This document shows positions 8,151 through 16,625 of a stretch of 64,000 nt of DNA, piece after piece; within the stretch, counting starts at the first letter, position 1; each line of letters opens with the position of its first letter. The position numbers and the translations under genes were made by a program. The notes under the pieces are model-generated. The model worked only from the letters and a program-made list of their open reading frames with translations. It did no database searches and was not told the origin of the DNA. The DNA comes from Saccharothrix sp. NRRL B-16348 (GTDB lineage: Bacteria > Actinomycetota > Actinomycetes > Mycobacteriales > Pseudonocardiaceae). The stretch covers positions 1 through 64,000 of the forward strand of contig NZ_LGED01000206.1 of the NCBI RefSeq assembly GCF_001280085.1. The letters run 5' to 3'.

Positions 8151-11099
8151 TGGGGTCGGGCCGGTCAGGGCGTCGTCGACGGTGGCCAGTTCGGCGCGGG
8201 CGAGGCGTTCGGTCAGGCGCAGGCCAAGGTCGGACGTCAGGGTGACGGCTTGGGTGGCCAGGGTCTTGGCCTCGGCGGTCTGGCCAAGCAGCCTGCGCAC
8301 GCCCGCCAGGCCGACCAGCGCGCGCGCCTCGCCCGGCAGGTAGCCGATCCGGCGCGCCTTGGTCAGTGCCTGCTGGAACTGCTCGTCGGCGGTCCGCAGG
8401 GAACCCAGGCCGCGGTTCGCCGAGGCCATCACGACCAGCACGTTGGTGGTGATCCGCTGGTCGCCGTCCTCCCGCAGCTCGGCCAACGCGCGGTCGGCCA
8501 GCTCCAGCGCCTCGGCGTGCTCGCCCAGGTCCAGCCGCACGGACGCGATGCTCTCCAGCACCCGCGCGGCGGCCTCGCGGAACCCCGACTCCGTCGACAG
8601 GCGCAACGCCTCGGACAGGTGGGTGAGCGCGCGCTGCGGCTCGCCCATGAGCTGCGACGCCACACCCAACAACGTCAACGCGGTGATCTCGCTGCCCCGC
8701 AGCCCGTGCTCCACGCTGATCGCCAGCGCCTCGCCCAGCAGGTCCACCGCCTCGGCCAGCTCACCGGTCTCGATGGCCAGCACGCCCAACCCCGTCAGCA
8801 CACCCGTGTCGGCCGACCGCGGCCCGCCGGACTCGCGCTTCAACGCCAGGCACGTCTCCAGGTCGTTGCGCGCCGACGCCAGGTCGCCCGACTCCAGCCG
8901 CACCACGCCGAGGTTCCCGCGCACCTCCGCCTCGGACGCCAGGTCACCGGACATCCGGTGCAGCTCGACGGCACGCGTGTAGTGCGCGACGGACGTGTCG
9001 AAGTCGCCGAGCCGCCAGTGCAGCGTGCCCAGGTTCTGGTGCATCGCCGCCTCACCGGCCACGTCGCGCTGCTCGTGCGCGGCGTCCAGCCCGTACTGCG
9101 CGGTCGACAGCCACTCGGTGACGTGCTTGCCGATCCACAGGTAGCCGCGCAGCCCGTCGGCCAGCCGCCACGACATCGCGGCCGGTCCCCGTTCGGCCGC
9201 CGAGCGGATCGCCGCGGTCAGGTTCGCCCGTTCCGCGTCCAGCCACGCCCGCGCCTGCGCCGCCGTCTCGATCCGCGGCAGCCGCACGGCCCGCCCGGCA
9301 GGCGTCGGCAGCCGCATCAGGTCCGGGTACAGCAGCTCGGCGCAGTGGTCGACGGCGCGCACGTAGAACTCCAGCAGCCGCACGCGCGCCGCGGCCACGT
9401 CCTCGTTCCCGGCCTCGGCCATCTCGGCCGCGAACCGGGCCAGCTCGTCGTGGAACGCGTGCCGCCCGCCGTCGGCGCTCACCAGCCGCGCCCTGGTCAG
9501 CTGCCCCAGCAGCGCGGCGGCCTCCGGCACGGTCAGGTCGGCCGCGTTCGCCGCCGCCTCGATCGTGAAGTCGGGTCCCGGCACGACGCTGAGCAGCGCG
9601 AACAGTCGCCGTGCGGCCGGCGTGAGTGCGGCGTGCGCGAGGTCGAGCGGACGGCGGTCGCCCAGCTTCTCCAGGTACCGCGCCACCGAACCGCCCGCCA
9701 CCGACGCCGCCGCGATGCGCAGCGTCAACGGCAGGTGCCCGCACCGCCGCGCCAGCTCCTCCGCCGCGTCCCCGGTCCGGTGCAGCACGGCCAGCGACTC
9801 GTCCGGCGCGAACACGTCCAGCCCGACCCGCCGGGCGCCGTCGACGGCGATCAGCCCGCGCAGGTCGTCCCGGCTGGTCACCAGCACCGGGCAGCTCGCC
9901 GCGCCGGGCAGCAACGGGCGCACCTGGTCCGGCGCGGCGGCGTTGTCCAGCACCAGCAGCATCCGCCGTCCGGTCAGCAGCGACCGGAACAGCGTGCTCT
10001 GCTCGTCGGAGTCGACCGGGATCTGCTCCGGCGGCACGCCGAGCGCGCGCAGGAACCGGGTCAGCACCTCCACCGGCGTGGCGGGCCCGGACGCGTACCC
10101 GCGCAGGTCCACGTACAGCCGACCGTCCGGGAACCGGTCACGCAGCCGGTGCGCCACGTGCACCGCCAACGCCGTCTTGCCCACGCCGGGCACGCCGGTC
10201 AGCGCCACGATCGGCACGGCGGTGCGCGGGCCGTCCGGCGCGATCAGCCGGGAGATCCGGTCCACCAGCTCGACCCGGCCGACGAAGTCCGGCACGTCCG
10301 GCGGCAGCTGGTCGGGCACGTCCGGATCGGTCCGCTCGACGGGCGCGGCCAGGCTCGGGTCGCCGACCAGGATCGCCTGGTGCAGCTCGCGCAGCGCCGC
10401 GCCGGGCTCGATGCCGAGCTGCTCGCCGAGCATCCGGTCGACCAGCCGGAACGCCTCCAGCGCCTCGGCCTGCCTGCTGCCCCGGTACAGCGCCACCATC
10501 AGCTGCGCCCAGAACCGCTCCCGCAGCGGGTGGTCCGCGGTCAACGACCGCAGCACCGGCACCAGCCGTTCGTGGTTGCCCAGCGCCAGCTCGACGTCGT
10601 TGCGCTCCTCGTGCACCACGAGCAGCCGCTCGGCCAGCCGCGGCACCTCTTCGTCGCGCAACGCCTCCGACGGCACGTCCGACAGCGCCGGCCCGCGCCA
10701 CAGGCCCAGCGCCTGGCCGTACAGCTCGGCAGCGTCGGTCAGGTGCCCGGACTGCGCGGCCTGCCGCGCGAGACCCGCTGTGGTGGTGAACCGGTGCACG
10801 TCCACCTGCTCCGGCGGCACCACCAACCGGTAGCCGTCCGATGTGGTCCGGATCAGCGACGGGTCGCCGAGCAGCTGCCGCAGCCGCATGACGTAGGTCT
10901 GCAACGTGCCGCGCGTGCGGGCGGGAGGGTCGCCGCCCCACAGGAACGAGACCAGTTCGCCAATTGAGACGACCCGGCCGGCGCGCAGCGACAGGGCAGC
11001 CAGCAACGCCCGGTGCTTGCCCGCCCGAACGGGCACCGGTCGACCCTGTATGCGCACCTCAAGTGGGCCGAGAAGGCTGAACCACGGCCCAGCGCCCAT
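8139..11099 (-). CDS. AfsR/SARP-family regulator with NB-ARC and TPR domains
   Basis: A 986-residue regulator. Residues ~1-95 are an OmpR-type winged helix (SLLGPLEVRIQG), ~96-240 the BTAD helical domain, ~270-520 an NB-ARC ATPase (P-loop GVPGVGKT, LLVLDNAA), and ~590-960 tandem TPRs. Proteins built this way (AfsR type) activate secondary-metabolism or differentiation genes in response to nucleotide and partner binding. Its targets are not evident, since no biosynthetic cluster adjoins it. Start ATG at 11099 has GAGGGGA nine bases upstream; a start at 11135 would only add a basic tail. It is absent from the mycobacterial gene order and so is likely an insertion between pimB and the acyl-CoA ligase. 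Confidence 0.88.
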   Translation of the reverse strand: MGAGPWFSLLGPLEVRIQGRPVPVRAGKHRALLAALSLRAGRVVSIGELVSFLWGGDPPARTRGTLQTYVMRLRQLLGDPSLIRTTSDGYRLVVPPEQVDVHRFTTTAGLARQAAQSGHLTDAAELYGQALGLWRGPALSDVPSEALRDEEVPRLAERLLVVHEERNDVELALGNHERLVPVLRSLTADHPLRERFWAQLMVALYRGSRQAEALEAFRLVDRMLGEQLGIEPGAALRELHQAILVGDPSLAAPVERTDPDVPDQLPPDVPDFVGRVELVDRISRLIAPDGPRTAVPIVALTGVPGVGKTALAVHVAHRLRDRFPDGRLYVDLRGYASGPATPVEVLTRFLRALGVPPEQIPVDSDEQSTLFRSLLTGRRMLLVLDNAAAPDQVRPLLPGAASCPVLVTSRDDLRGLIAVDGARRVGLDVFAPDESLAVLHRTGDAAEELARRCGHLPLTLRIAAASVAGGSVARYLEKLGDRRPLDLAHAALTPAARRLFALLSVVPGPDFTIEAAANAADLTVPEAAALLGQLTRARLVSADGGRHAFHDELARFAAEMAEAGNEDVAAARVRLLEFYVRAVDHCAELLYPDLMRLPTPAGRAVRLPRIETAAQARAWLDAERANLTAAIRSAAERGPAAMSWRLADGLRGYLWIGKHVTEWLSTAQYGLDAAHEQRDVAGEAAMHQNLGTLHWRLGDFDTSVAHYTRAVELHRMSGDLASEAEVRGNLGVVRLESGDLASARNDLETCLALKRESGGPRSADTGVLTGLGVLAIETGELAEAVDLLGEALAISVEHGLRGSEITALTLLGVASQLMGEPQRALTHLSEALRLSTESGFREAAARVLESIASVRLDLGEHAEALELADRALAELREDGDQRITTNVLVVMASANRGLGSLRTADEQFQQALTKARRIGYLPGEARALVGLAGVRRLLGQTAEAKTLATQAVTLTSDLGLRLTERLARAELATVDDALTGPTPPRT

Positions 11100-11211
11100 C
11101 CGTTTGCGTCCCCTCGTTCCGCGTCGCCGTGGCACAGCCTAGGGCGGGCGCTGACGGCACGAGTCATCGCCGCGTCAGCGATACGACAGCGCGCTCCGGC
11201 ACTCTATGAAT

Positions 11212-11233
11212 CGTCCCGGTTGGGGGACCGGGA
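11212..11233. terminator. Small GC hairpin upstream of AfsR-like gene
   Basis: GTCCCGG and CCGGGAC form a 7-bp stem with an 8-base loop in the gap between the acyl-CoA ligase and the AfsR-like gene. Function unclear. Confidence 0.35.
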
Positions 11234-11281
11234 CAACACAACTTCTCGGGTCCGCGTCAGCGGATACGCGATCACTGGGGG

Positions 11282-11316
11282 TCGAGTGGCCTGCGCCTTG
11301 CGGCGCAGGCCACTCG
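11282..11316 (-). terminator. Strong hairpin terminator after acyl-CoA ligase
   Basis: CGAGTGGCCTGCGCC and GGCGCAGGCCACTCG form a perfect 15-bp stem with a 4-base loop (TTGC). It lies ~150 bases past the ligase stop codon on that gene's strand, before the AfsR-like gene. Confidence 0.65.
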
Positions 11317-11324
11317 TCTGTGTC

Positions 11325-11454
11325 GGATTGCCGCTGCTCCGCAGACGGCGGGCGAGGTCGCCTGGAAGTCGACCGCTCGCGCCCTGATTCGCCGACGATC
11401 GAAAAGCGTGATCGCCGGCGAATGAGGACGCGAACGATCGACGCGACCTCGCGG
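11325..11454 (+). repeat. Dispersed ~130-bp palindromic element, copy 1
   Basis: Starts GGATTGCCGCTGCTCCGCAG and ends GCGACCTCGCGG. The core (11377-11433) is a long hairpin around the loop GAAAAGC. This copy has GATTCGCCGACGATC on the left arm and GATCGCCGGCGAATGAG on the right. It lies just past the acyl-CoA ligase stop codon. See copies at 34234 and 55807. Confidence 0.9.
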
Positions 11455-11461
11455 TTGGGGC

Positions 11462-13270
11462 TCAGCCCGCATAGATGGATTCGATGTCCTGCTTGTAGGT
11501 CGTGGCGACGACCGAGCGGCGGAGCTTCAGGCTCGGGGTCATCTCGCCGCCCGCCTCGGTGAAGTCCACCGGCAGGATGCGGAACTTCTTGATCGCCTCC
11601 GCCTTGGACACCGCCTGGTTGGCCTCGTCCACCGCGGCCTGGATCTGGCCGCGCAGCGTCTCGTCGTCGATCAGGTCGGCCACGGTCGCCGAGCCGGGCT
11701 TGCCGTTCTGCTCCTTCCACGCCGGGAAGAACTCCGGGTCGATCGTGATCAGCGCGCCGATGAACGGCTGCGCGTCGCCGACCACCATGCACTGGCTGAT
11801 CAACGGGTGGGCGCGCAGGCGGTCCTCCAGCACGGCGGGCGACACGTTCTTGCCGCCGGCGGTCACGATGATCTCCTTCTTGCGGCCGGTGATCCGCAGG
11901 AAGCCGTCCTCGTCGAGCTCGCCGATGTCGCCGCTGTGGAACCAGCCGTCGTCCAGCGCCTCCGACGTGGCTTGGTCGTTGTTCCAGTAGCTGCGGAACA
12001 CGATGTCGCCCTTGATCAGGATCTCGCCGTCCTCGGCGATGCGCACCGAGGTGCCGATCACCGGGCGGCCCACCGTGCCGACCCGGAACGCCGCCGACGT
12101 GTTCACGCACGCCGCCGCGCTGGTCTCGGTGAGGCCGTAGCCCTCCAGCACCGGCACGCCGATGCCGCGGAAGAAGTGCGCCAGCCGTTCGCCGAGCGGC
12201 GCGCCGCCGGACACCGCGTGGGTGCACCGGCCGCCGAGCGCCGCCTGGAGCTTGCTGTAGACGAGCTTGGCGAACAGCGCGTGCTTGAGCTTGAGCCCGA
12301 GGCCGACGCTGCCGGTGTCCAGCGCCTGGCTGTACGCGACCGCGGTGGCCTCGGCGGCGTCGAAGATCTTGCCCTTGCCCGCCGCGTGCGCCTTCTGCTT
12401 CGCGCCGTTGTAGACCTTCTCGAACACGCGCGGCACGGCCACCACGAACGTGGGTCGGAACGACTGGAGGTCTTCCACCAGGTTCTTCACGTCGGCGGTG
12501 TGGCCCATGGTGACGCGCGTGTAGACGCCGCACACCGACAGGGCGCGGGCCAGGATGTGCGCCAGCGGCAGGAACACCAGCAGGGAGTTGCCCGCCTGCA
12601 TGAGCTGCGGGAACGCGGTGATGCCGCCCCGCACCTCGGACAGCAGGTTGCGGTGGGTCAGCTCGCAGCCCTTGGGCCGGCCGGTGGTGCCCGAGGTGTA
12701 GACGATGGTCGCCGTGTCGTCGGCGCCGACCACCTTGCGCCGGGCCCGCGCGTCGTCGTCGGACACCGAGGCGCCCAGCGCGGTCAGCTCGTCGATCGCG
12801 CCCGCCGCGTCACCGGAGGGCCCGTCGATCTGCCACACGTGCCGCACCTCGGGCAGGCCGGCGACCACCGAGTCCACTGTGGCGCGGTGCTCGGACGTCT
12901 CGACGAACACGGCCTTGGCCGAGGAGTCGGACAGGATCCACTCGACCTGCTCGGCCGAGGAGGTCTCGTAGATGGGGACCACGACGCCGCCGGCGTGCCA
13001 GATGGCGAAGTCGAGGAGGGTCCACTCGTAGCGGGTCTTGGACATCAGGCCCACCCGCTCGCCTGGCTCCAACCCCGCCGCGACCAGCCCCTTGGCGACC
13101 GCGAGGACCTGGGCGGCGAAGTCGCGGGCGGTGACGTCCACCCACGTGCCGTCCACGCGGCGGCGGAAGCTGACGGCGTTGCCGAAGCGCTCCGCGTTCG
13201 CCCACACCATGTCGGTGAGGTTCTCCTCGGCAGCCACAGTGGCGGTGGCGGGGACGCTGAACTCGCGCAC
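11462..13270 (-). CDS. Long-chain fatty acyl-CoA synthetase (FadD15-like)
   Basis: A 602-residue AMP-forming ligase. The AMP-binding core YTSGTTGRPKG is at ~187-197, the A5-like motif EGYGLTET lies near residue 380, and TGRKKEIIVTAGGKNVSP marks the hinge into the C-terminal domain with the late catalytic Lys. It activates long-chain fatty acids to acyl-CoA at the membrane for lipid synthesis or breakdown. It adjoins pimB as Rv2187 (fadD15) adjoins Rv2188c (recall). GTG at 13270 has GGAGG four bases upstream on the minus strand. It diverges from the SRPBCC gene; a hairpin terminator follows. Confidence 0.9.
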   Translation of the reverse strand: MREFSVPATATVAAEENLTDMVWANAERFGNAVSFRRRVDGTWVDVTARDFAAQVLAVAKGLVAAGLEPGERVGLMSKTRYEWTLLDFAIWHAGGVVVPIYETSSAEQVEWILSDSSAKAVFVETSEHRATVDSVVAGLPEVRHVWQIDGPSGDAAGAIDELTALGASVSDDDARARRKVVGADDTATIVYTSGTTGRPKGCELTHRNLLSEVRGGITAFPQLMQAGNSLLVFLPLAHILARALSVCGVYTRVTMGHTADVKNLVEDLQSFRPTFVVAVPRVFEKVYNGAKQKAHAAGKGKIFDAAEATAVAYSQALDTGSVGLGLKLKHALFAKLVYSKLQAALGGRCTHAVSGGAPLGERLAHFFRGIGVPVLEGYGLTETSAAACVNTSAAFRVGTVGRPVIGTSVRIAEDGEILIKGDIVFRSYWNNDQATSEALDDGWFHSGDIGELDEDGFLRITGRKKEIIVTAGGKNVSPAVLEDRLRAHPLISQCMVVGDAQPFIGALITIDPEFFPAWKEQNGKPGSATVADLIDDETLRGQIQAAVDEANQAVSKAEAIKKFRILPVDFTEAGGEMTPSLKLRRSVVATTYKQDIESIYAG

Positions 13271-13286
13271 GTCGACCTCCGGACGA

Positions 13287-13316
13287 TTGTTTGTTACCGG
13301 TGGGGAAACTTAGCCT
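13287..13316 (+). promoter_or_regulatory. Promoter of SRPBCC-phosphoesterase operon
   Basis: TTGTTT (13287-13292) and TAGCCT (13311-13316) are 18 bases apart in the gap between divergent genes. This would start transcription near 13323. Confidence 0.5.
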
Positions 13317-13364
13317 GTGATTCCGGCGATACACCAGGCCGGCCCGTGTTTCCGTAACCGTGTC

Positions 13365-13763
13365 GTGGCACTCTTCCCTCCCGTGCCCAGTGTCGACGTC
13401 GTTGACGAGACGTTCCTCGCAGTGCCTCCGGCGGTGGTCGCCGCCGCTTTCGCGCCGCCCGCCGCGTGGGCGGAGTTCTGGCCGGACCTGACCCTCGACG
13501 TGTACGCCGATCGGGGCACTCAGGGGTTGCGCTGGACGGTCGCCGGCGCGTTGGTCGGAACGATGGAGGTGTGGCTGGAGCCGGTGCTGGACGGCACCCT
13601 GCTGCATTACTTCCTGCGTGCCGACTTGCCGGGCGATGCGTCCGACCAGCGGATACGCCGCGAGGTGCGTCGCCGCCAGTTGGCCGCCAAGGAGGTGTCA
13701 CTCGGCCTCAAAATGATCTTGGAGGCCGGTCGGCCGCCTGGTGTGCCGCCCGTGCTGCCGTAG
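13365..13763 (+). CDS. SRPBCC (polyketide cyclase-like) lipid-binding fold protein
   Basis: A ~132-residue protein of the START/SRPBCC helix-grip fold, with the signature WAEFWPDLTLDVYADRGTQG and GTMEVWLEPVLDGTLLHYF. Family members bind hydrophobic ligands. Position fits Rv2186c in M. tuberculosis (recall), next to a fadD and before another SRPBCC gene, suggesting a shared lipid-linked role. Start is uncertain: GTG at 13365 or 13383; neither has a ribosome site, and the promoter at 13311 rules out the longer frame from 13317. The stop TAG at 13761 overlaps a -10-like TAGATT for the next gene. Confidence 0.75.
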   Translation: MALFPPVPSVDVVDETFLAVPPAVVAAAFAPPAAWAEFWPDLTLDVYADRGTQGLRWTVAGALVGTMEVWLEPVLDGTLLHYFLRADLPGDASDQRIRREVRRRQLAAKEVSLGLKMILEAGRPPGVPPVLP

Positions 13764-13766
13764 ATT
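13761..13766 (+). promoter_or_regulatory. -10 hexamer TAGATT before metallophosphoesterase gene
   Basis: TAGATT ends eight bases before the GTG at 13775 and contains the upstream gene's stop codon. No ribosome site is visible. Confidence 0.45.
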
Positions 13767-13774
13767 TGGCTCTT

Positions 13775-14563
13775 GTGCGGGTACACGTCGTCTCGGATGT
13801 CCACGGCAACGCGGAGGCACTCGCGCGCGCCGGTGACGGGGCCGACGCGCTGGTCGTGCTCGGCGACCTGGTCGACTTCGTGGACTACTACGACCACGGC
13901 AAGGGCATCCTCGGCCGGGTGTTCGGCGCGGAGAAGGTCGAGGTGTTCGCCCGGCTGCGGCGCGGCCGGTTCGGCGCCGAGACGGTCCGCTACATGCGGT
14001 CGCTGTGGGAGGGCCTGGACAACGCCGCGGACGTCGTCCAAGAGGCGATCATGGAGCAGTACACCGCGATGTTCGCGGCGATGAGCGCGCCCACCTACGC
14101 CACGCCCGGCAACGTGGACAGCCCCGAGCTGTGGCCGATGTTCGCCCGCGACGGCGTGCACGTGCTGGACGGGCAGGTGGCCGAGATCGGCGGGCTGCGG
14201 TTCGGCTTCGCCGGCGGCGCGCTGCTGCACCCCGGTTTCGTGCCGAACCGGCGCGGTCCGTGGCGGCCCTACCTGCGCACCGAGGAGGAGTTCGGCGCGG
14301 CGTTGGCCGGGCTGGGCGAGGTCGACGTGCTGTGCACGCACGTGCCGCCCGCGGTGGCCGAGCTGACCTACGACGTAGTGGCCCGGCGGCCCGAGCTGGG
14401 CTCGACGTCGTTGCTGAAGGTGATCGAGCGCGACCGGCCCCGGTGGTCGGTGTTCGGGCACGTGCACCAGCCGATGGCGCGCCGGGTCCGGGTCGGCTGG
14501 ACCGAGTGCGTCAACGTCGGCCACTTCCAGCGCACCGGCACGCCCCACGTCCTGCGTTGGTGA
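13775..14563 (+). CDS. Metallophosphoesterase (calcineurin-like)
   Basis: A 262-residue metallophosphoesterase with the family's metal-binding motifs in order: VSDVHGN (residues ~5-11), LGDLVDF, GNVDS, CTHVPP and FGHVHQP. It hydrolyses phosphomono- or diesters with a dinuclear metal centre in the cytoplasm; the substrate is unknown. It sits between the two SRPBCC genes, where the mycobacterial order as I recall it has nothing, so it may be a lineage-specific addition to this lipid-linked operon. No ribosome site precedes the GTG, consistent with a leaderless or coupled start. Confidence 0.85.
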   Translation: MRVHVVSDVHGNAEALARAGDGADALVVLGDLVDFVDYYDHGKGILGRVFGAEKVEVFARLRRGRFGAETVRYMRSLWEGLDNAADVVQEAIMEQYTAMFAAMSAPTYATPGNVDSPELWPMFARDGVHVLDGQVAEIGGLRFGFAGGALLHPGFVPNRRGPWRPYLRTEEEFGAALAGLGEVDVLCTHVPPAVAELTYDVVARRPELGSTSLLKVIERDRPRWSVFGHVHQPMARRVRVGWTECVNVGHFQRTGTPHVLRW

Positions 14564-14577
14564 GCCGAACCACCGGG

Positions 14578-14583
14578 TAGCCT
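14578..14583 (+). promoter_or_regulatory. -10 hexamer TAGCCT of second SRPBCC gene
   Basis: TAGCCT ends seven bases before the ATG at 14591; no ribosome site, so probably leaderless. Confidence 0.55.
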
Positions 14584-14590
14584 CCCCGGC

Positions 14591-15040
14591 ATGGCCGACG
14601 AGTCCACCCAGTCCATCGTCATCGACGCGACGCCCGAGGAGATCGCGGCGGTCATCGCCGACTTCGACGCCTACCCCGAGTGGGCCAACGGGGTGAAGCG
14701 CGCCGAGGTGCTGGAGACCGGGGCGGACGGTCGCGCGGCGCAGGTCAGGTTCAACATCGACCAGGGCCCGATCAAGGACGAGTACGTGCTCGCCTACGAC
14801 GAGTGGTCGCCGAGCCGCATCTCGTGGCACCTGGTCAAGGGCCAGATGCAGAAGTCGCAGGAGGGCAGCTACGCGCTGGCGCCCAAGGGCGGCTCGACCG
14901 AGGTCACCTACACCCTGTCGGTGCAGCTGATCGTGCCCATGATCGGCCTGTTCCGGCGCAAGGCCGAGAAGATGATCATGGACACCGCGCTCAAGGAGCT
15001 CAAGCGCCGGGTGGAAAACCGGGTGGACAACGCTGGATGA
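14591..15040 (+). CDS. SRPBCC (cyclase/dehydrase) family protein
   Basis: A 149-residue SRPBCC protein starting MADESTQSIVIDATPEEI, typical of the coenzyme Q-binding Coq10-like/cyclase-dehydrase branch (VIADFDAYPEWANGVKRAEV). It probably binds a lipid or polyketide-like ligand. It corresponds in place to Rv2185c (recall). Its stop codon overlaps the ATG of the ArsA-like ATPase (ATGA), so the two are translated together. Confidence 0.85.
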   Translation: MADESTQSIVIDATPEEIAAVIADFDAYPEWANGVKRAEVLETGADGRAAQVRFNIDQGPIKDEYVLAYDEWSPSRISWHLVKGQMQKSQEGSYALAPKGGSTEVTYTLSVQLIVPMIGLFRRKAEKMIMDTALKELKRRVENRVDNAG

Positions 15041-16245
15041 GCGCCCGCCTGCTGCTCTTCACCGGTAAGGGCGGGGTCGGCAAGACGACCTTGGCCGCCG
15101 CCACCGCCACCGCGCTCGCCGCGGGCGGCCGCAAGGCGCTGGTCGTGTCCACCGACCCGGCCCACTCGTTGGGCGACGCGTTCGGCGTGCCGCTGTCCGG
15201 GCAGGTCGGCGAGATCGACGGCGGCTCGTCCTTCGCGTCGCTGCACGCCGCCCAGATCGACCCGCGCGCGTTGGTCGACGACGCGTGGCGCGACCTGCGC
15301 GGACACCTGCGGACCGTGCTCGCCGGCGCGGGCGTCGACGAGCTGGACGCCGAGGAGCTGACCGTCCTGCCCGGCGTCGAGGAGCTGCTCGCGCTCTCGG
15401 AGGTGCGACGGCTGGCCGGCACCGGGCCGTGGGACGTGGTGGTCGTGGACTGCGGTCCGACCGCCGAGACGCTGCGCCTGCTCGCGCTGCCCGAGGCGTT
15501 CGCCTCCTACCTGGAACGGCTGTTCCCGACCCACCGCCGGGTGGTGCGCGGGCTGCTGGCCGGTGTCGCGGGCAACGCCACGGTGGAGAAGTGGGACGCC
15601 ACCGCCGACGCGCTCGGCAGGCTGGCGGAGAACCTGGAGCAGCTGCGCGGCCTGCTGACCTCGCCGACGACCAGCGTGCGGCTGGTGCTGACCCCCGAAC
15701 GGGTGGTCGCGGCGGAGACCCGGCGGACCGTGACGGCGCTCGCGCTGCAGGGCATCCGGGTCGACGGCGTGGTGGCCAACCGGGTCGTGCCGCACCCCGG
15801 CGCGGACCGCGGTCCGGCCGCCGCGTGGCTGCGCACCCGCCGTGCCGAGCAGGACGCGGTGCTCGCCGAGCTGGCCGACCTCGGATCGGTGCGCACGGTC
15901 GAGCACCGGGCCGCCGAACCGGTCGGCACGGCCGCGCTGCTGGACGTCGCCGAAGGCCTCTACCAGGGGCGCGACCCGCTGGACGGCGCCGACGCCGACG
16001 GGCAGTTGCTGACCGTGGAGCGGACCGGCGAGCTGGAGTACACGTTGCGCCTCGCGCTGCCGATCGGCGACTCGTCGCTCGACCTAGCGCGGGTGGGCGA
16101 CGACCTGGCCGTGACGGTGGACGGCAGGCGGCGGCTGGTCGCGCTGCCGTCGCTGCTCAAGCGCTGCCTGGTGACCGGCGCGGAGCTGGATGACACCGGG
16201 TTGGCGGTGCGGTTCGCACCCGACCCCGAGCTGTGGATGCGGTGA
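15037..16245 (+). CDS. ArsA/GET3-like P-loop ATPase
   Basis: A 402-residue ATPase of the ArsA/GET3 family. The deviant Walker A GKGGVGKTT is at residues ~9-17, STDPAHSLGDAF follows at ~38, and DCGPTAETLRLLALPE is the switch II region. The C-terminal part (VERTGELEYTLRLALP) resembles the alpha-crystallin-like tail found in plant and actinobacterial ArsA homologues. No arsenic genes are near; instead it is coupled to an SRPBCC gene and a CxxCxxC protein, as in Rv2184c (recall), so arsenite transport is unlikely. Membrane-protein or lipid handling is an inference only. Confidence 0.85.
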   Translation: MSARLLLFTGKGGVGKTTLAAATATALAAGGRKALVVSTDPAHSLGDAFGVPLSGQVGEIDGGSSFASLHAAQIDPRALVDDAWRDLRGHLRTVLAGAGVDELDAEELTVLPGVEELLALSEVRRLAGTGPWDVVVVDCGPTAETLRLLALPEAFASYLERLFPTHRRVVRGLLAGVAGNATVEKWDATADALGRLAENLEQLRGLLTSPTTSVRLVLTPERVVAAETRRTVTALALQGIRVDGVVANRVVPHPGADRGPAAAWLRTRRAEQDAVLAELADLGSVRTVEHRAAEPVGTAALLDVAEGLYQGRDPLDGADADGQLLTVERTGELEYTLRLALPIGDSSLDLARVGDDLAVTVDGRRRLVALPSLLKRCLVTGAELDDTGLAVRFAPDPELWMR

Positions 16246-16625
16246 GGCACGTGGACTCGAAGCTCGCCGAAGAGCTGCGCCTGCTGCTCGACGCCGCCGC
16301 CGAGCGGGCGCAGCCGTGGCTGCACCGGGTGGCCGCCGAGGGCGAGCACGACACGAGGACGTGCGGCTGGTGCCCGTTGTGCAACGCGGTGGCGCTGGCC
16401 CGCGGCGACCGGTCGGAGCTGGCGGCCAAGGCGGCCGAGCACGTGGCCGGGCTGATCGCGGTGCTGCGTGCCGCGTTGGCCGAGCCCGGCACGTCCGAGC
16501 CCGGCACGTCCGAGTCGTCCGGCACGTCCGGGTCGTCCGGGTCGGTGGCGGACGAGCCGGCGCCGGAGAAGCCCCGTGTGCAGCACATCCCGGTGGTGCG
16601 GCGCGACCGGGGGACGCCGTGCTGA
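16242..16625 (+). CDS. Small protein with CxxCxxC motif (Rv2183c-like)
   Basis: A 127-residue soluble protein of unknown function. Residues ~30-45 contain RTCGWCPLCNA, a CxxCxxC cluster that could bind zinc or take part in redox chemistry. The ~35 residues before the C-terminus are low-complexity Ser/Thr/Gly (repeats of PGTSE and SSGTSG), likely disordered. The GTG at 16242 overlaps the ATPase stop (GTGA), and its own stop overlaps the ROK kinase start by seven bases, so all are in one operon. By place it corresponds to Rv2183c (recall). Confidence 0.75.
   Translation: MRHVDSKLAEELRLLLDAAAERAQPWLHRVAAEGEHDTRTCGWCPLCNAVALARGDRSELAAKAAEHVAGLIAVLRAALAEPGTSEPGTSESSGTSGSSGSVADEPAPEKPRVQHIPVVRRDRGTPC

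Noticed and set aside
15037..16245. Arsenite-efflux ATPase
   Set aside because: No arsB, arsR or other arsenic genes nearby; context and tail domain point to the actinobacterial ArsA-like group of unknown role.
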